Assembly (NCBI GenBank): GCA_036927565.1
Contig: JAYESD010000005.1
Location: forward strand, 83,368,301 to 83,432,300
DNA: 64,000 nt
Origin: Tuctoria greenei
Lineage: Eukaryota > Streptophyta > Magnoliopsida > Poales > Poaceae
Direction of reading: 5' to 3'
In this document: positions 1 to 10,077 of the stretch, in pieces
Layout: every line of letters starts with the position of its first letter
How positions within the stretch are numbered: position 1 is the first letter of the stretch
Notes under the pieces: generated by a model
Databases searched by the model: none
The model's input: only the letters and a program-made list of their open reading frames with translations
Told to the model about the DNA's origin: nothing
Made by a program: the position numbers and the translations under genes

Positions 1-354
1 GCTTGAGCTCCACCTTGCCGAGGTTGGCGAATGGAGAAGTATAGTGAAGATCCCTGGTCTCGGTGACTTGGGAGTGGATATACCCTTTGGTGGGTGCCAC
101 AACATGGATGTAGGAAGATCTTGATGATCTTGCCGAACCACGGGATAAATCTCCGTGTCTTCGTGTCCCCTCGGGAGTTTGCGCTTTCTTCCTCTCCCCT
201 TACACTTTGCATTTCATATACCGCAAAGTTACTATTCACTTGAATGCATAGGTTGTCTGCATAGGGAATTGGGCTTTTAGTAATTAAGTTTTATTACTTT
301 AATTTTTGAAAAGAAGCCCAATTCACCCCCCCTCTTAGACATTCGATCCTTACA
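1..354 (+). repeat. 3' part of the 5' LTR of the Sirevirus
   Basis: The sequence ends in ...CCTTACA immediately before a TGGTATCAGAGC primer-binding site, which fixes the LTR border at 354. Shortly before the end it has a C-run inside AATTCACCCCCCCTCTTAG, a motif common near the 3' ends of Sirevirus LTRs. The start of the LTR lies outside the window. Confidence 0.8.
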
Positions 355-356
355 AT

Positions 357-368
357 TGGTATCAGAGC
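357..368 (+). other. Primer-binding site (initiator tRNA-Met type)
   Basis: TGGTATCAGAGC lies two bases after the LTR end and is the standard plant Ty1-copia primer-binding site, complementary to the 3' end of initiator tRNA-Met. It marks the start of minus-strand DNA synthesis. Confidence 0.92.
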
Positions 369-414
369 TAGGTTGCTCATTGGATCATTCTAGCCTCACC
401 GCTAGAGAGCTAAA

Positions 415-2595
415 ATGGCCAAGATTGGGGGTTCGGTTCCTATCTTCGAGGGCAAGAACTTTGCCTATTGGAAAGCAGGCATGCATGCTTATCTAGAGGC
501 TATTGCTCCCGAGGTATGGGAAGCGACCCATGTGGGATTTGGTGAGCACAATTATGTTGGTGATCAAATCAAGTGGGATGCTAAAGCTAGAAATGCAATC
601 TATGAATGTATTAGTCAAGATATATTTGCTAGGATTGCTAGCAAAGAGAAAGCTTGTGAAATTTGGGCTTTCTTGATAGAAATTCATGAGGGTTCTTCTC
701 GTGTCAAAGAACTAAAATATCATATGCTTAAAGACAAATATGATGAGTTCAAAATGTTACCTCATGAAAATGTTAATGAAATGTTTTCTCGCTTAAATGT
801 GCTTATTGAAGAAATTAATGCTCTTGATATTGCTTCTCTTGGCAAGGGACTCATCAACCGCAAGATTCTTATGCTCCTCCCTAAGCCAAAGTACAACATC
901 ATCAACTCCATGCTTCAAAAAGAATCTCTTGATCACATTGAAGTTTTGGAACTTATTGGAGAGATTCACGCTCATGAGATGAGTGTACTTGGGATGATGG
1001 AGCAATCATCTTCAAAGACAATTGCTCTAAAGGCCTCCACCAAGAAAACAAGTCTCAAGAAAAAGAAAGTGGTTGAGCCTAGCTCAAGTGAAGAAGAGCA
1101 AGTATCAAGTGAAGATGATGATGATAAGCTTGCATTGATGATGAGAAAGTTCTCTCGTTTGAACTCCAAGATTGCCAAGAAGGGATACACCTTTGATCCC
1201 AAGAAGAAAGCTTTTCTACCAAGGATAGATGACCACAAGACTTGCTACAATTGTGGTGATCAAGGTCACATCTCTTATGATTGTCCAAAACCGGAAAAAA
1301 GAAGAGAGAACCACAAGAGCAAGCATCGCAAGCTTGAAGATAGTGAAGATGATGAAGAAGAGATCAAACCCAAACAAAGATCATTTGGGGAGAAGAAACA
1401 TGACAAGGGCAAGAAAGCAAAACTCTTCCCAAAGAAAAGAAAAGGACCACAAAAGGTGTTCATGTGTGAGGCAAATGAATGGATCACCGACGAAGAATCA
1501 AGTGATGAAGAGAGTGAAGAGGAAGAAGAAAGTTTGGCCGGCCTTGCCATTGCCAACAATGATGACTCATCTCTTCATCCACCTCCCATGTGCCTCATGG
1601 CTAAAGGTAACACCAAGGTATGTGATGATTCTAGCGATGATGAGCTTTCTCCCGATGACCTAACTTCATTAATAAATGAATATCACACTATCATTAAGAG
1701 GGAAAAGAGTAAGGTTAATGCTCTTGAAGAAACTCGTGCTAAGCTTGAGAGTGCCAACCTCGATTTTCTTGACAAGTATGAAAGCATACTTAAGGAGCAT
1801 GACACGCTCAAATCCCATGTCAAGCAAATTGAGGAGGATAAGGCTCAAATCAAGCTAGATCATCATGAGCTTGACTTAGCCCACCAAGCACTCTTGTGTA
1901 AGCACAATGAGTTAATCCAAGAGCATCAAATACTTAACCTTGCTTATGAAGTGCTTGATCAAGATTTGAAAAATATAAAGAAACAAACTCTTAATGATAA
2001 TGTATCCATTACTTCTCATGCCACTAATGTCTTGCACAAGTCTTTGCCTTTGAAAGAGAATGGTAGGGAGAAGGACTTGTTGGAAGAAATTGAAATTCTC
2101 CGCACTAGTGTGGCAAGACTATCAAAAGGAGAAGTCAAGCACAAGGAAATCCTCTTCCAACAAGCAAAGGCCTTCAACAAGAGAGGACTTGGATCCTTCT
2201 CGGTGCCTAACAAAGGAAAGGTGCCCTCACTGGAGCTTAGAACAAGCTTCATCAAGGAAGTTGGTTCCTATTGCCAACATTGTGAGGTCACCAGTCACCA
2301 TACAAGGGAGTGTCCTCTTCCCAACCGACCTTCTCCGAAATTGCCTACTAACTACAAGTCTACTTTCAATGATCATTATTATCTCTTGAGTAAAGTAGAT
2401 GGCAAGGTGAAGGCAAGGTTCATTGGCAAGGACATAAAGGGCATGAAGGGGAAGCTCCCCAAGCAACTTTGGGTCCCAAAAACACTTGTATCTTACATAC
2501 AAGGACCTAAGTTGGCTTGGGTGCCTAAAGTCAAAAATGAATTCATGTGTGTAGGTGAACTACAAAGTCGGAGGAAAGCATTGGGTACTCGATAG
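415..2595 (+). CDS. gag: Sirevirus Gag (capsid/nucleocapsid), 726 aa, open
   Basis: Structural protein that packages the element's RNA in virus-like particles. The ATG lies 47 bp after the primer-binding site and the frame is open for 726 codons. The N-terminal half (about residues 1-190) resembles copia Gag, with a short FEGKNFAYWK motif near the start. A CCHC zinc knuckle starts at C277 (CYNCGDQGH). It is followed by Lys/Glu/Ser-rich acidic stretches, a predicted coiled coil (about 410-560, heptad-like Leu/Lys/Glu), and a second knuckle starting at C620 (CQHCEVTSHHTREC). The ORF ends at a TAG 2593-2595, inside the start of the protease region, which is read in another frame (from 2555). Length and double knuckle fit Sireviruses better than small-Gag copia lineages. 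It is the only open gag-pol component in this element. Confidence 0.88.
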   Translation: MAKIGGSVPIFEGKNFAYWKAGMHAYLEAIAPEVWEATHVGFGEHNYVGDQIKWDAKARNAIYECISQDIFARIASKEKACEIWAFLIEIHEGSSRVKELKYHMLKDKYDEFKMLPHENVNEMFSRLNVLIEEINALDIASLGKGLINRKILMLLPKPKYNIINSMLQKESLDHIEVLELIGEIHAHEMSVLGMMEQSSSKTIALKASTKKTSLKKKKVVEPSSSEEEQVSSEDDDDKLALMMRKFSRLNSKIAKKGYTFDPKKKAFLPRIDDHKTCYNCGDQGHISYDCPKPEKRRENHKSKHRKLEDSEDDEEEIKPKQRSFGEKKHDKGKKAKLFPKKRKGPQKVFMCEANEWITDEESSDEESEEEEESLAGLAIANNDDSSLHPPPMCLMAKGNTKVCDDSSDDELSPDDLTSLINEYHTIIKREKSKVNALEETRAKLESANLDFLDKYESILKEHDTLKSHVKQIEEDKAQIKLDHHELDLAHQALLCKHNELIQEHQILNLAYEVLDQDLKNIKKQTLNDNVSITSHATNVLHKSLPLKENGREKDLLEEIEILRTSVARLSKGEVKHKEILFQQAKAFNKRGLGSFSVPNKGKVPSLELRTSFIKEVGSYCQHCEVTSHHTRECPLPNRPSPKLPTNYKSTFNDHYYLLSKVDGKVKARFIGKDIKGMKGKLPKQLWVPKTLVSYIQGPKLAWVPKVKNEFMCVGELQSRRKALGTR

Positions 2596-5500
2596 CGGGT
2601 GCACTCAACATATGACCGGCAATGATGGTATGTTCACCACCATTGAAAACCCCAGAAATCATGAACAAGTCACCTTTGGTGATAACTCTAAGGGGAAGGT
2701 AATTGGGTTAGGTAAGATTGCTATTTCAAATGACTTATCTATTTCCAATGTATTGTACGTTAAGTCACTTAGTTTTAATTTACTCTCTATTGCACAACTA
2801 TGTGATCTTGGACTAACGTGCACCTTTAGCAAAAATGATGTTGTTGTGACTAGTGAAACAAGCCAAGAACTAATCTTCAAAGGATTTCGGCATGGACATC
2901 TCTACCTAGTAGACTTCACCAACAAGGATGCTAGCTTGACCACTTGTCTTTTCACTAAGACGAGTTTGGGTTGGCTATGGCATCGACGCATAGCGCACAT
3001 TGGAATGAGCAAGCTCAAGAAGTCATTCAAGCTTGGGATGTTGACCGGCGTGAAGGATGTCACATTTGAGAAGAACAAGCTTTGTAGCGCTTGTCAAGCC
3101 GGGAAGCAAGTTGCTTCACACCACCCGACGAAGACAATAGTGTCAACCTCCAAGCCACTTGAGCTACTCCACATGGACCTCTTCGGACCGTCCACATATC
3201 AAAGTCTTGGCGCTAATCTCTATTGTCTTGTTATAGTTGATGACTACTCTCGCTATGCTTGGACTTTGTTTCTAGGTGACAAGAGTGAAACTCCGGAAGT
3301 GTTCAAGACCTTCGCTAACCGTGCCCAAAGGGAATTTCAACTTCCCATCATCAAGGTCCGGAGTGACAATGGCACCGAATTCAAGAACTACAACATTGGG
3401 GAGTGGTGTGATCGTGAAGGTGTGAAGCATGAGTTTTCAGCCACGTACACTCCCCAACAAAATGGTGTCATTGAAAGGAAGAACAAGAATCTCATCACTC
3501 TTGCATGAGCAATGTTTGATGACTATGGCACGTCCGAGATGTTTTGGGCCGAAGCAATCAACACGGCGTGCCATGCTGCAAATAGGGTCTACCTACATCG
3601 ACTACTTCAAAAGACCCCATACGAACTTCTCAATGGGAGAAAGCCCAAAATCTCCTATTTCTGAGTCTCCGGGTGCAAGTGCTACATCTACCGCAAGAAA
3701 AGGCTCGGTAAGTTTGAAAGAAGATGTGATGTTGGTATATTTCTTGGTTATGCATCAAACTCAAAAGCATATCGAGTATTCAACCAAACCTTCGGTTTAG
3801 TTGAGGAAAGTTGTGATGTTGAGTTTTATGAAACTAATGGCTCCCAAGAGGAGAGTTTTGGTCATGATGAAATAGATGATGAGCCTCTACAAGAAGCTAT
3901 GAAGAACATGACCATTGGAGACATCAAGCCTAAAGTTGAGGAGAGGCATGATCAAGGGGGAGCTTCAAGTTCCAACATCAACACATCTATGGCGCCTCAA
4001 GTTGACGAAGAAGAGAAGGATGATCCATTGCCGACTCAAGATTCACAAGCCACACAACATCAAGAAGAAGAAGTCCATGATCAAGTCCAACCACAAGAAG
4101 AGAAACACACATCACCACCGCCAAGTGCTTCACAACCACTTATGAGGCATGGACGCATCTCCAAGGCGCATTCGATGGACCAAATTATCGGAAGTCCGTC
4201 AAGGGGAGTAAGTACACGTTCCCGCCATTTCGCTTTGTTTTGTGAGCACTACTCGTTTGTTTCATGTGTAGAACCCACTCACATTGAGGAAGCACTCCAA
4301 GATCCAAACTGGGTGATGGCCATGCAAGAAGAACTCAACAACTTCATCTGCAATGAAGTTTGGGTGTTGGAGGAGCGACCAAAGGACAAGAACATCATCG
4401 AAACAAAGTGGGTGTACCACAACAAACAAGATGAGAACGGCGTTGTGGTCCACAAAAAGTCAAGACTTGTGGCAAAGGGGTTCTCGCAATTTGAAGGACT
4501 AGACTTTGGGGAGACATTTGCTCCGGTCACCCGGCTAGAAGCCATCCGTATACTTCTTGCCTTTGCATCACATCATAACATAAAGCTTTATCAAATGGAT
4601 GTGAAAAGTGCCTTTCTTAATGGTTATATTAACGATCTAGTCTATGTTGAACAACCTCCCAGGTTTGAAGATCCGAGGAATCCTAATCATGTGTTTAGGT
4701 TGCACAAGGCGCTCTACGGGCTCAAGCAAGCACCTAGGGCGTGGTATGAACAACTACGGGATTTCTTGATCATGCAAGGATTCGAGATCGGGAGGGTGGA
4801 CACTACACTCTTCACCAAAGATATCGACGGAGAATTATTTATTTGTCAAATTTACGTTGATGATATTATTTTTGGTTCAACTAACGAAGCTCTTAGCCAT
4901 GAGTTTGGCAAAATGATGTCTAGGGAATTCGAGATGTCGATGATCGGAGAGATCAACTTCTTCCTTGGATTTCAAATCAAGCAACTTCAAGAGGGGACCT
5001 TCGTCTATCAAGAGAAGTATACCAATGACCTCTTGAGAAATTTGAGATGGGAGATTGTAGCTCAAGATGCACTCCAATGGCAACAAATTGTCATCTCGAC
5101 GCGGATAAGGACGGTAAACCTGTTGATCAATCTAACTACCGTTCTATGATTGATTCATTGCTTTATCTTACCGCATCTAGGCCCGATATCATGTTTAGTG
5201 TATGCTTGTGTGCTCGCTTTCAAGCGGCACCTAAAGAATCGCATTGGAAGGCGGTCTTTAGGATACTTCGGTATCTTAAGCATACCCCTAGTGTGGGCTT
5301 GTGGTACCCTAAAGGTGCAAAATTCCATCTCTTGGGTTACTCGGATTCGGACTTTGCCGGATGCCATGTGGATTGCAAGAGTACCTCTGGTGGGTGCCAC
5401 TTGCTTGGGCATTCCCTAGTATCTTGGTCTAGCAAGAAGCAAAATTCTATCACTATGTCCACGGTGAAAGCGGAATATATTGTGGCCGGTGCATGTTGTG

Positions 5501-5805
5501 CCCAAATTCTTTATATGAAGCAAACCGTTTTGGACTTTGGTATTAAACTTGGTTGTGTGCCTCTCCTTTGTGACAATGAGAGTGCGGTTAAGATAGCTAA
5601 AAACCCCGTTCAACACTCCCGCACTAAGCACATTGATATTCGCCATCATTTCTTGAGGGACCATGAAGCTAAGGGAGACATCTCATTGCGAGGTGTTAGG
5701 TCCGAAGAACAATTGGTGGATATCTTCACTAAACCACTTTATGAGAAAACTTTTTCTAGACTAAGAAGTGAATTAAATGTGCTAGATGCATCAAACGTCA
5801 TGTAA
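2555..5805 (+). pseudogene. pol: Sirevirus Pol: protease, integrase, reverse transcriptase, RNase H; broken
   Basis: Ty1-copia polyprotein in the order PR-IN-RT-RH. Protease motif VLDSGCTQHMTG lies near 2588. Integrase keeps its HHCC zinc site (WHRRIAH...CSACQ, about 2980-3100) and catalytic residues in HMDLFGP, RSDNGTEF and NGVIERK. RT carries YVDD at 4853-4864. RNase H (5047-5805) keeps YSDSDFAG, KAEY and CDNES. Two in-frame TGA codons (3506-3508 and 3662-3664) fall where copia integrases normally have Arg. A frameshift near 5040-5055 separates RT from RNase H. The pol frame differs from gag, with about 40 bp overlap, so either a natural frameshift joins them or a small indel occurred near 2550. 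The protein cannot be made as one chain. Confidence 0.9.
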
Positions 5806-7032
5806 GTTGCCATGGTCATGTAAGAATGCATCTCATATAGGTCTTGTCTAACTTTCAAAGGATAGGGGTGAGCAAGGGTTAGCTTGGGATGGAGGTTCTT
5901 TGGGTTTCCCCAAGGCTTGGAGTGTGGCTCTCCCTGAAGAAGCCTTTGAAAGTTTCAAATTTGGCAAGATAGGTTTATTTTATGTCTTGCATGATGCCTG
6001 CCATATAGACTTGCACTCATATTTAAATTTCTTGCATTATAAATTGTTTGGCATTGCATACGGTAGATTGTCACAAAGGGGAACCCACTTCATGAGAAAG
6101 AGACTTGTTTGAAATGCAATATCTAAACTCATATGATGTGGAAAGAACAAAATGTTAGGTGCGTTAATGCCTAAAGGAGCATGCTTTAAAGAGATAGAAG
6201 TCTTCATCCTCTAGCTCACAAAGCATGGGCCTTACATTTTATTTGGATTTATTCTTTATGTTCTTCGGTGTTCTATTTGCTTTAGGGCTTAGCCAAGTTA
6301 TTGGCAATTAGTATTTTTGAGGGGTAAGGGGTTGCCCAAAAAGTCCTAAGACATGTGTTTCTTCGTGTTGGTTTGTTTGAGTCAAAGGACATATATGGGA
6401 TGTTGCTGTTTTGTAGTCATCGGATTATCCGATGCATAGGTCAGAAGCTCATCAGATCAGTTTGTGTTCAAATGCCAAGGGTCAATTCAGTCAGTAAGAC
6501 AAATCAACCGACGAGTTCATTCTGAGGAACATCGGTGCATCCAATGTTCACATTTCTGGGGTTGTGCTAAATTCCATCGATGCAAATCCTTTCCACGTCG
6601 GACCATCCGGTGTCAATGGTGCCTCTGGAATACCCTTACTGTACCATTCGACTGATGCTCCTATCATCCAATGTCGGTTTATCCGGTGTTAAAATTTGAG
6701 CTACGGTTCGGGCCCCACCTATTTAGTGCCTCTTCGCCTTCGTCTTTCTCTCTCCCCGACTCTCTCACCGCCAAAGACGCCCTCACCTCCGTCGCCGTTG
6801 CTCCCTCGCCCTGCCACCGCCTTCCGGCCACCGCCGTCCTCTCCATAGTGCCGCCGTAGCCTCCCACGCACCACCGCCGCCGCCCCAAGCACAGCCACCG
6901 CCGCCCTCTACGCCGCTGTGATGCTTCCCCCTTTTGGTCGCTGTCGCTTTACCGCTAGGGTTCCCGGCCTTGACGACCTTTGCTCGCCGTCCCCGAGCTC
7001 GCTTGTCCCGCGTACTCATCCTCGTCGTCGTC
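5806..7032 (+). other. Pol-to-env spacer of the Sirevirus
   Basis: No convincing gene. Between 6400 and 6670 there are repeated CATCGG/CCGGTG-like words and a 17-bp palindrome at 6418-6434. From about 6720 the sequence becomes rich in C and T and GC-rich up to the start of the env-like gene, as expected for a leader of a separate or spliced env-like transcript. Confidence 0.6.
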
Positions 7033-9193
7033 ATGGGCCGTGACAAGAAGGGAAAGGGCAAGGCTATCGAGGAGTCGGCCTCCAAAAAGCAGAAGCTGTC
7101 AAAGGAGGCAAAGAAAGCCCTAATGGCCGCTCGCGCCACCGAGGAGCGAGAGCGTGGCCGAGGAGGATCGTTGAGGATCCGCGAGGCCCGTCAGAGGCAG
7201 CCTCCCGTGCCAGAGGAGTAGAGGAGGAGCCCGAAGTGCCGCTTGTTCGCCGGCGCTCAGCCAGGACCCGCGGGGGTCACCCAGCTGCAGACCCGAGACC
7301 GAACCGTCAGCTGCTGACCTTCGAGAGGATAGGGCGGCCCAGAGAGCCGTCTATGAGATGGACACCAACGTCCGTGTCGCTGAGGGTGTCCGCCTGACCG
7401 ATTACCAGAAGATGAAGGCCAAGCAGCTCAGAAAGCTCAGGTGGAGCATTTTACTTGAGGAGTGGTTCCCACATCCGAGAGAGTCACTCGTGGACAACCG
7501 CTTTTGGACCTTGACACAGGCGTCACTGTATGATACTTACAGACATCAGGGCCATAAGCTCTTCCAGCATAATTTCCTGGATTGGGATCAGCTTGCAATT
7601 GCAGCCGAGACAGAAATACGCCCTTACTTTGAGAGGTATAGAGGGCTTTTGGAGCTGATGTCCTACGAGAGGAGTGCCTACGTGGAGGATTGGGTCCGAG
7701 TATTCTATGCCACACTCTACGTCTCCGAGGGCCGCGGATCTATTGATTTCATGTTCATGGGCCAGGATCATCACTTGACCAGGCAGACTTTAGGACAGCT
7801 GCTAGGAGTGGATCTCCATGACACTTGCCTGCACAAGAGGGTGTATGGACAGGCTGACCCACCGAGGAGGCCGCTCACTGGAGGAGTGGCACCACCACTT
7901 GAGGAGATACATTCACTGTTTGCTCAGGCTTTCTCTCCAGACCAGCCGAGGGTACCGACACTACTCACTCCAGCTGCGTGCACTGTGCACCTTGCCTTGC
8001 ACCGCACACTTCTGCCGAGGACCGGATACCTTGAGGGGTTCACCAGCTTGCAGCAGACTCTCCTGTTCTACATCATGAACGGGATGGAGTTCGACATTGT
8101 GGACATCCTCATATGTGAGATGGAGGACGTAATCACTAATGGTGTTGGGATGATGAGGAAACTCGTATTTGGTCACTGGATCAGTTACTTGCTCTACATG
8201 GTAGCTCTAGAGGGGTCTGCCATGCGTGACAGTCTCACCGACGAGAGCGTCACACGATTCAGTCACTACTGTGCTCCAGCTCCTGGAGACCGCCGCCTTG
8301 GCTGTCCTGTTGAGGGTCAGGTTTGTGCTCGTCTATCCGAGGAAGACTGGTCAGACCTGGAGAAGGAAGACGAGAGACTAGCACAGGCAGAGGCTCAGGG
8401 TGACGACCTTCAGCATATTTGGTCCGAGAGTGACACCAGCGATAGTCTCGAGGAGTACTTCCCGCCTCTTCCCTCACCCAGGCAGCACGACGCGGAGGCT
8501 GGAGGCTCGACTGTGCCACCTCCTACTCCACCTCCCGTGTTAGAGGCACAGGTCTCTCAACCATCTGAGCTTACCTCCCTACTTCAGCAGATGGTTGAGC
8601 AGCAGCGCCTGGACCGGCTTGCAGCTGAGTAGGCCCGAGCTGAGCAGGTTGCGCATCTCTTGGAGCTCCAGCAGCAGCAGCAGGAGATGCAGCGATAGAT
8701 CGCCTGCGAGAGGCGAGAGGACACCGACAGGCTGACTGGGCTGATTGATCAGATGCACTAGTGCTCTCTTGACCAGCAGCAGCAGACGCAGCAGGCGATG
8801 ATGGGCATCCTGGGGTTGATCACCAACCTCTACACACAGACCGGGATTGCCCTACCGTCGCAGCTTCCAGGCCTTGCTCCAGGCCCACCTGTTCTGGCTC
8901 CAGCTTCAGCACCAATGCCGGCCACGCCGATCCCGACGATCAGCATGTCCCCACTGCTTGCTCCAAGTGCTCCTATCCACTCTCCCCTGCCGGCTATGAT
9001 GCTTTTCCAGCAGACGTCAGCGTCCGTTGTCAGTACCCCATTGCCAGCAGCTCAGACTCATCAGGCACCGACAGTGGCTCCTATAGCTCCCGCCACCTCT
9101 ACTCCAGCTTTGGCAACAGCAGGCAGCGGCTCCGACGACAGCACCCCCAACGGTGACCAGTTCATCATCGCTCCGAGCGCTCAGGATCATTAG
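7033..9193 (+). pseudogene. Sirevirus env-like gene (third ORF), broken
   Basis: Begins with ATG at 7033 and a Lys-rich stretch (MGRDKKGKGKAIEE) that looks nuclear-localising. The frame is lost between 7221 and about 7330. The main conserved block (7358-8632) contains the region around EWFPHPRESLVDNRFW and the motif GVDLHDTCLHKRVYGQ, followed by an acidic Ser/Pro segment, a Gln/Leu-rich coiled coil (about 8600-8800) and a Pro/Ala/Thr-rich tail to 9193. The block resembles the plant 'putative retrotransposon protein / env-like' family found after pol in Sireviruses. Function is unknown in the family. Three in-frame TAG codons (8630, 8696 and 8759) sit in a Gln-rich coiled coil and look like CAG-to-TAG changes. 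No clear signal peptide or transmembrane helix was seen, so 'envelope' is positional only. Confidence 0.65.
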
Positions 9194-9205
9194 GCACTTG
9201 GCTTC

Positions 9206-10037
9206 TGTCGGTACCCTAAAAACCGTACACCCCCTGAGGTTATAAAGATTTCGAGGGAAGGTCGTCTACACGGATTGAAGACCCTCGGAAGCCCACTTGT
9301 CAGACATGACCGGACCTGCTTCTCCAACATGGTTAATCCCTAGGTCGCCACGTGTACTGCCAAACCGGAGCTACCGCCCGCAAGGGGGAAGCTCCGGACC
9401 AAGTACCGAAATGGCACCTCCGGACTTAACCGCTGACCGAGAGAAGCTCCGGACCTAACACGTGTCAGGTAGCTCCGGAGCTACCTGCTTCCCACAGCAA
9501 GCTCCAGAGCTGCCACGTGTCCAAACGTCGGAGCTGGCAGCCTCTAACCTCCGGAAGACCTTGTAACGGTTTCGGATCTTCAAAGGAGAGCCAAGGACTT
9601 CAAGACCCGATTAAATGTCATTAATGTCATATTAATGATACTTAAATGGACGATCTTAACACCTGTAACGGCACTGTCGGAGTCCGTTACAAGATCATTA
9701 ACAACAATTAATCGTATATTAATACTAGTAATTGCCGGGGCCACATGTTGGGCTCGGCCATCTTGTAACGGCCTATCCTTGTACTATAAAAGGACAGGCC
9801 GACGATACACACAGGACACGCACACAGACGTGGAGATCATACATGATAAACTAATACAACACCAACACACTTGTGGAGTAGGGTATTACGCTCAGGCGGC
9901 CCGAACCACGTAAATCCTAGTGTCTCCTGCGTTAAACCGCAATTCACCTTCTGGAGTCTTCGCGCGCCCATACCGAACTACGAACTCCTCCAACACTTTA
10001 GCAGTGTCAGGAGATCTGCCGACTCCAACAGTCGACA
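9206..10037 (+). repeat. 5' LTR of gypsy-A
   Basis: Starts TGTCGGTACCC and ends CAGTCGACA. A copy lies at 21297-22129. It is rich in CCGGAGCT words and holds a perfect 22-bp palindrome at 9466-9487. The TATA box (TATAAAAG, 9785-9792) places the RNA start about 30 bp further on. Confidence 0.95.
9785..9792 (+). promoter_or_regulatory. TATA box in gypsy-A 5' LTR
   Basis: TATAAAAG, conserved at the same place in the 3' LTR (21876-21883) and, reversed, in both gypsy-B LTRs (38843-38850 and 43900-43907). This is the likely core promoter for genomic RNA. Confidence 0.75.
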
Positions 10038-10058
10038 GTTGGCGCGCCAGGTAGGGGG
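10038..10058 (+). other. Primer-binding site region of gypsy-A
   Basis: GTTGGCGCGCCAGGTAGG directly follows the LTR, and an identical block flanks the corresponding LTR of gypsy-B (43636-43656, reverse strand). It is the position where a tRNA 3' end should pair. I could not assign the tRNA with confidence. Confidence 0.75.
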
Positions 10059-10077
10059 GCGCCTGAGATTTTCGAGA

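Larger units (their letters stand above)
1..9205 (+). mobile_element. Sirevirus-type Ty1-copia retrotransposon, 5' truncated by window edge, 3' end lost
   Basis: The segment reads, in order, LTR end, Met-type primer-binding site, long gag, protease-integrase-RT-RNase H, a spacer, and an env-like gene. Integrase before RT is the Ty1-copia order. A very long gag with two zinc knuckles plus an extra gene after pol is typical of the Sirevirus (SIRE/Maximus) lineage of plants. The left edge is cut by the window. The right side stops 12 bp after the env-like gene, where the gypsy-A LTR begins, and no 3' LTR matching bases 1-354 was found. Gag is open, while pol and env-like are broken by nonsense codons and frameshifts, so this copy is dead. 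Lineage assignment rests on architecture and remembered family features, not on a search. Confidence 0.85.

Noticed and set aside
9206..10058. Naming the tRNA used by the gypsy-A primer-binding site
   Set aside because: The GGCGCGCCAGG block is clearly in the right place but I could not match it to a specific tRNA 3' end without a search.
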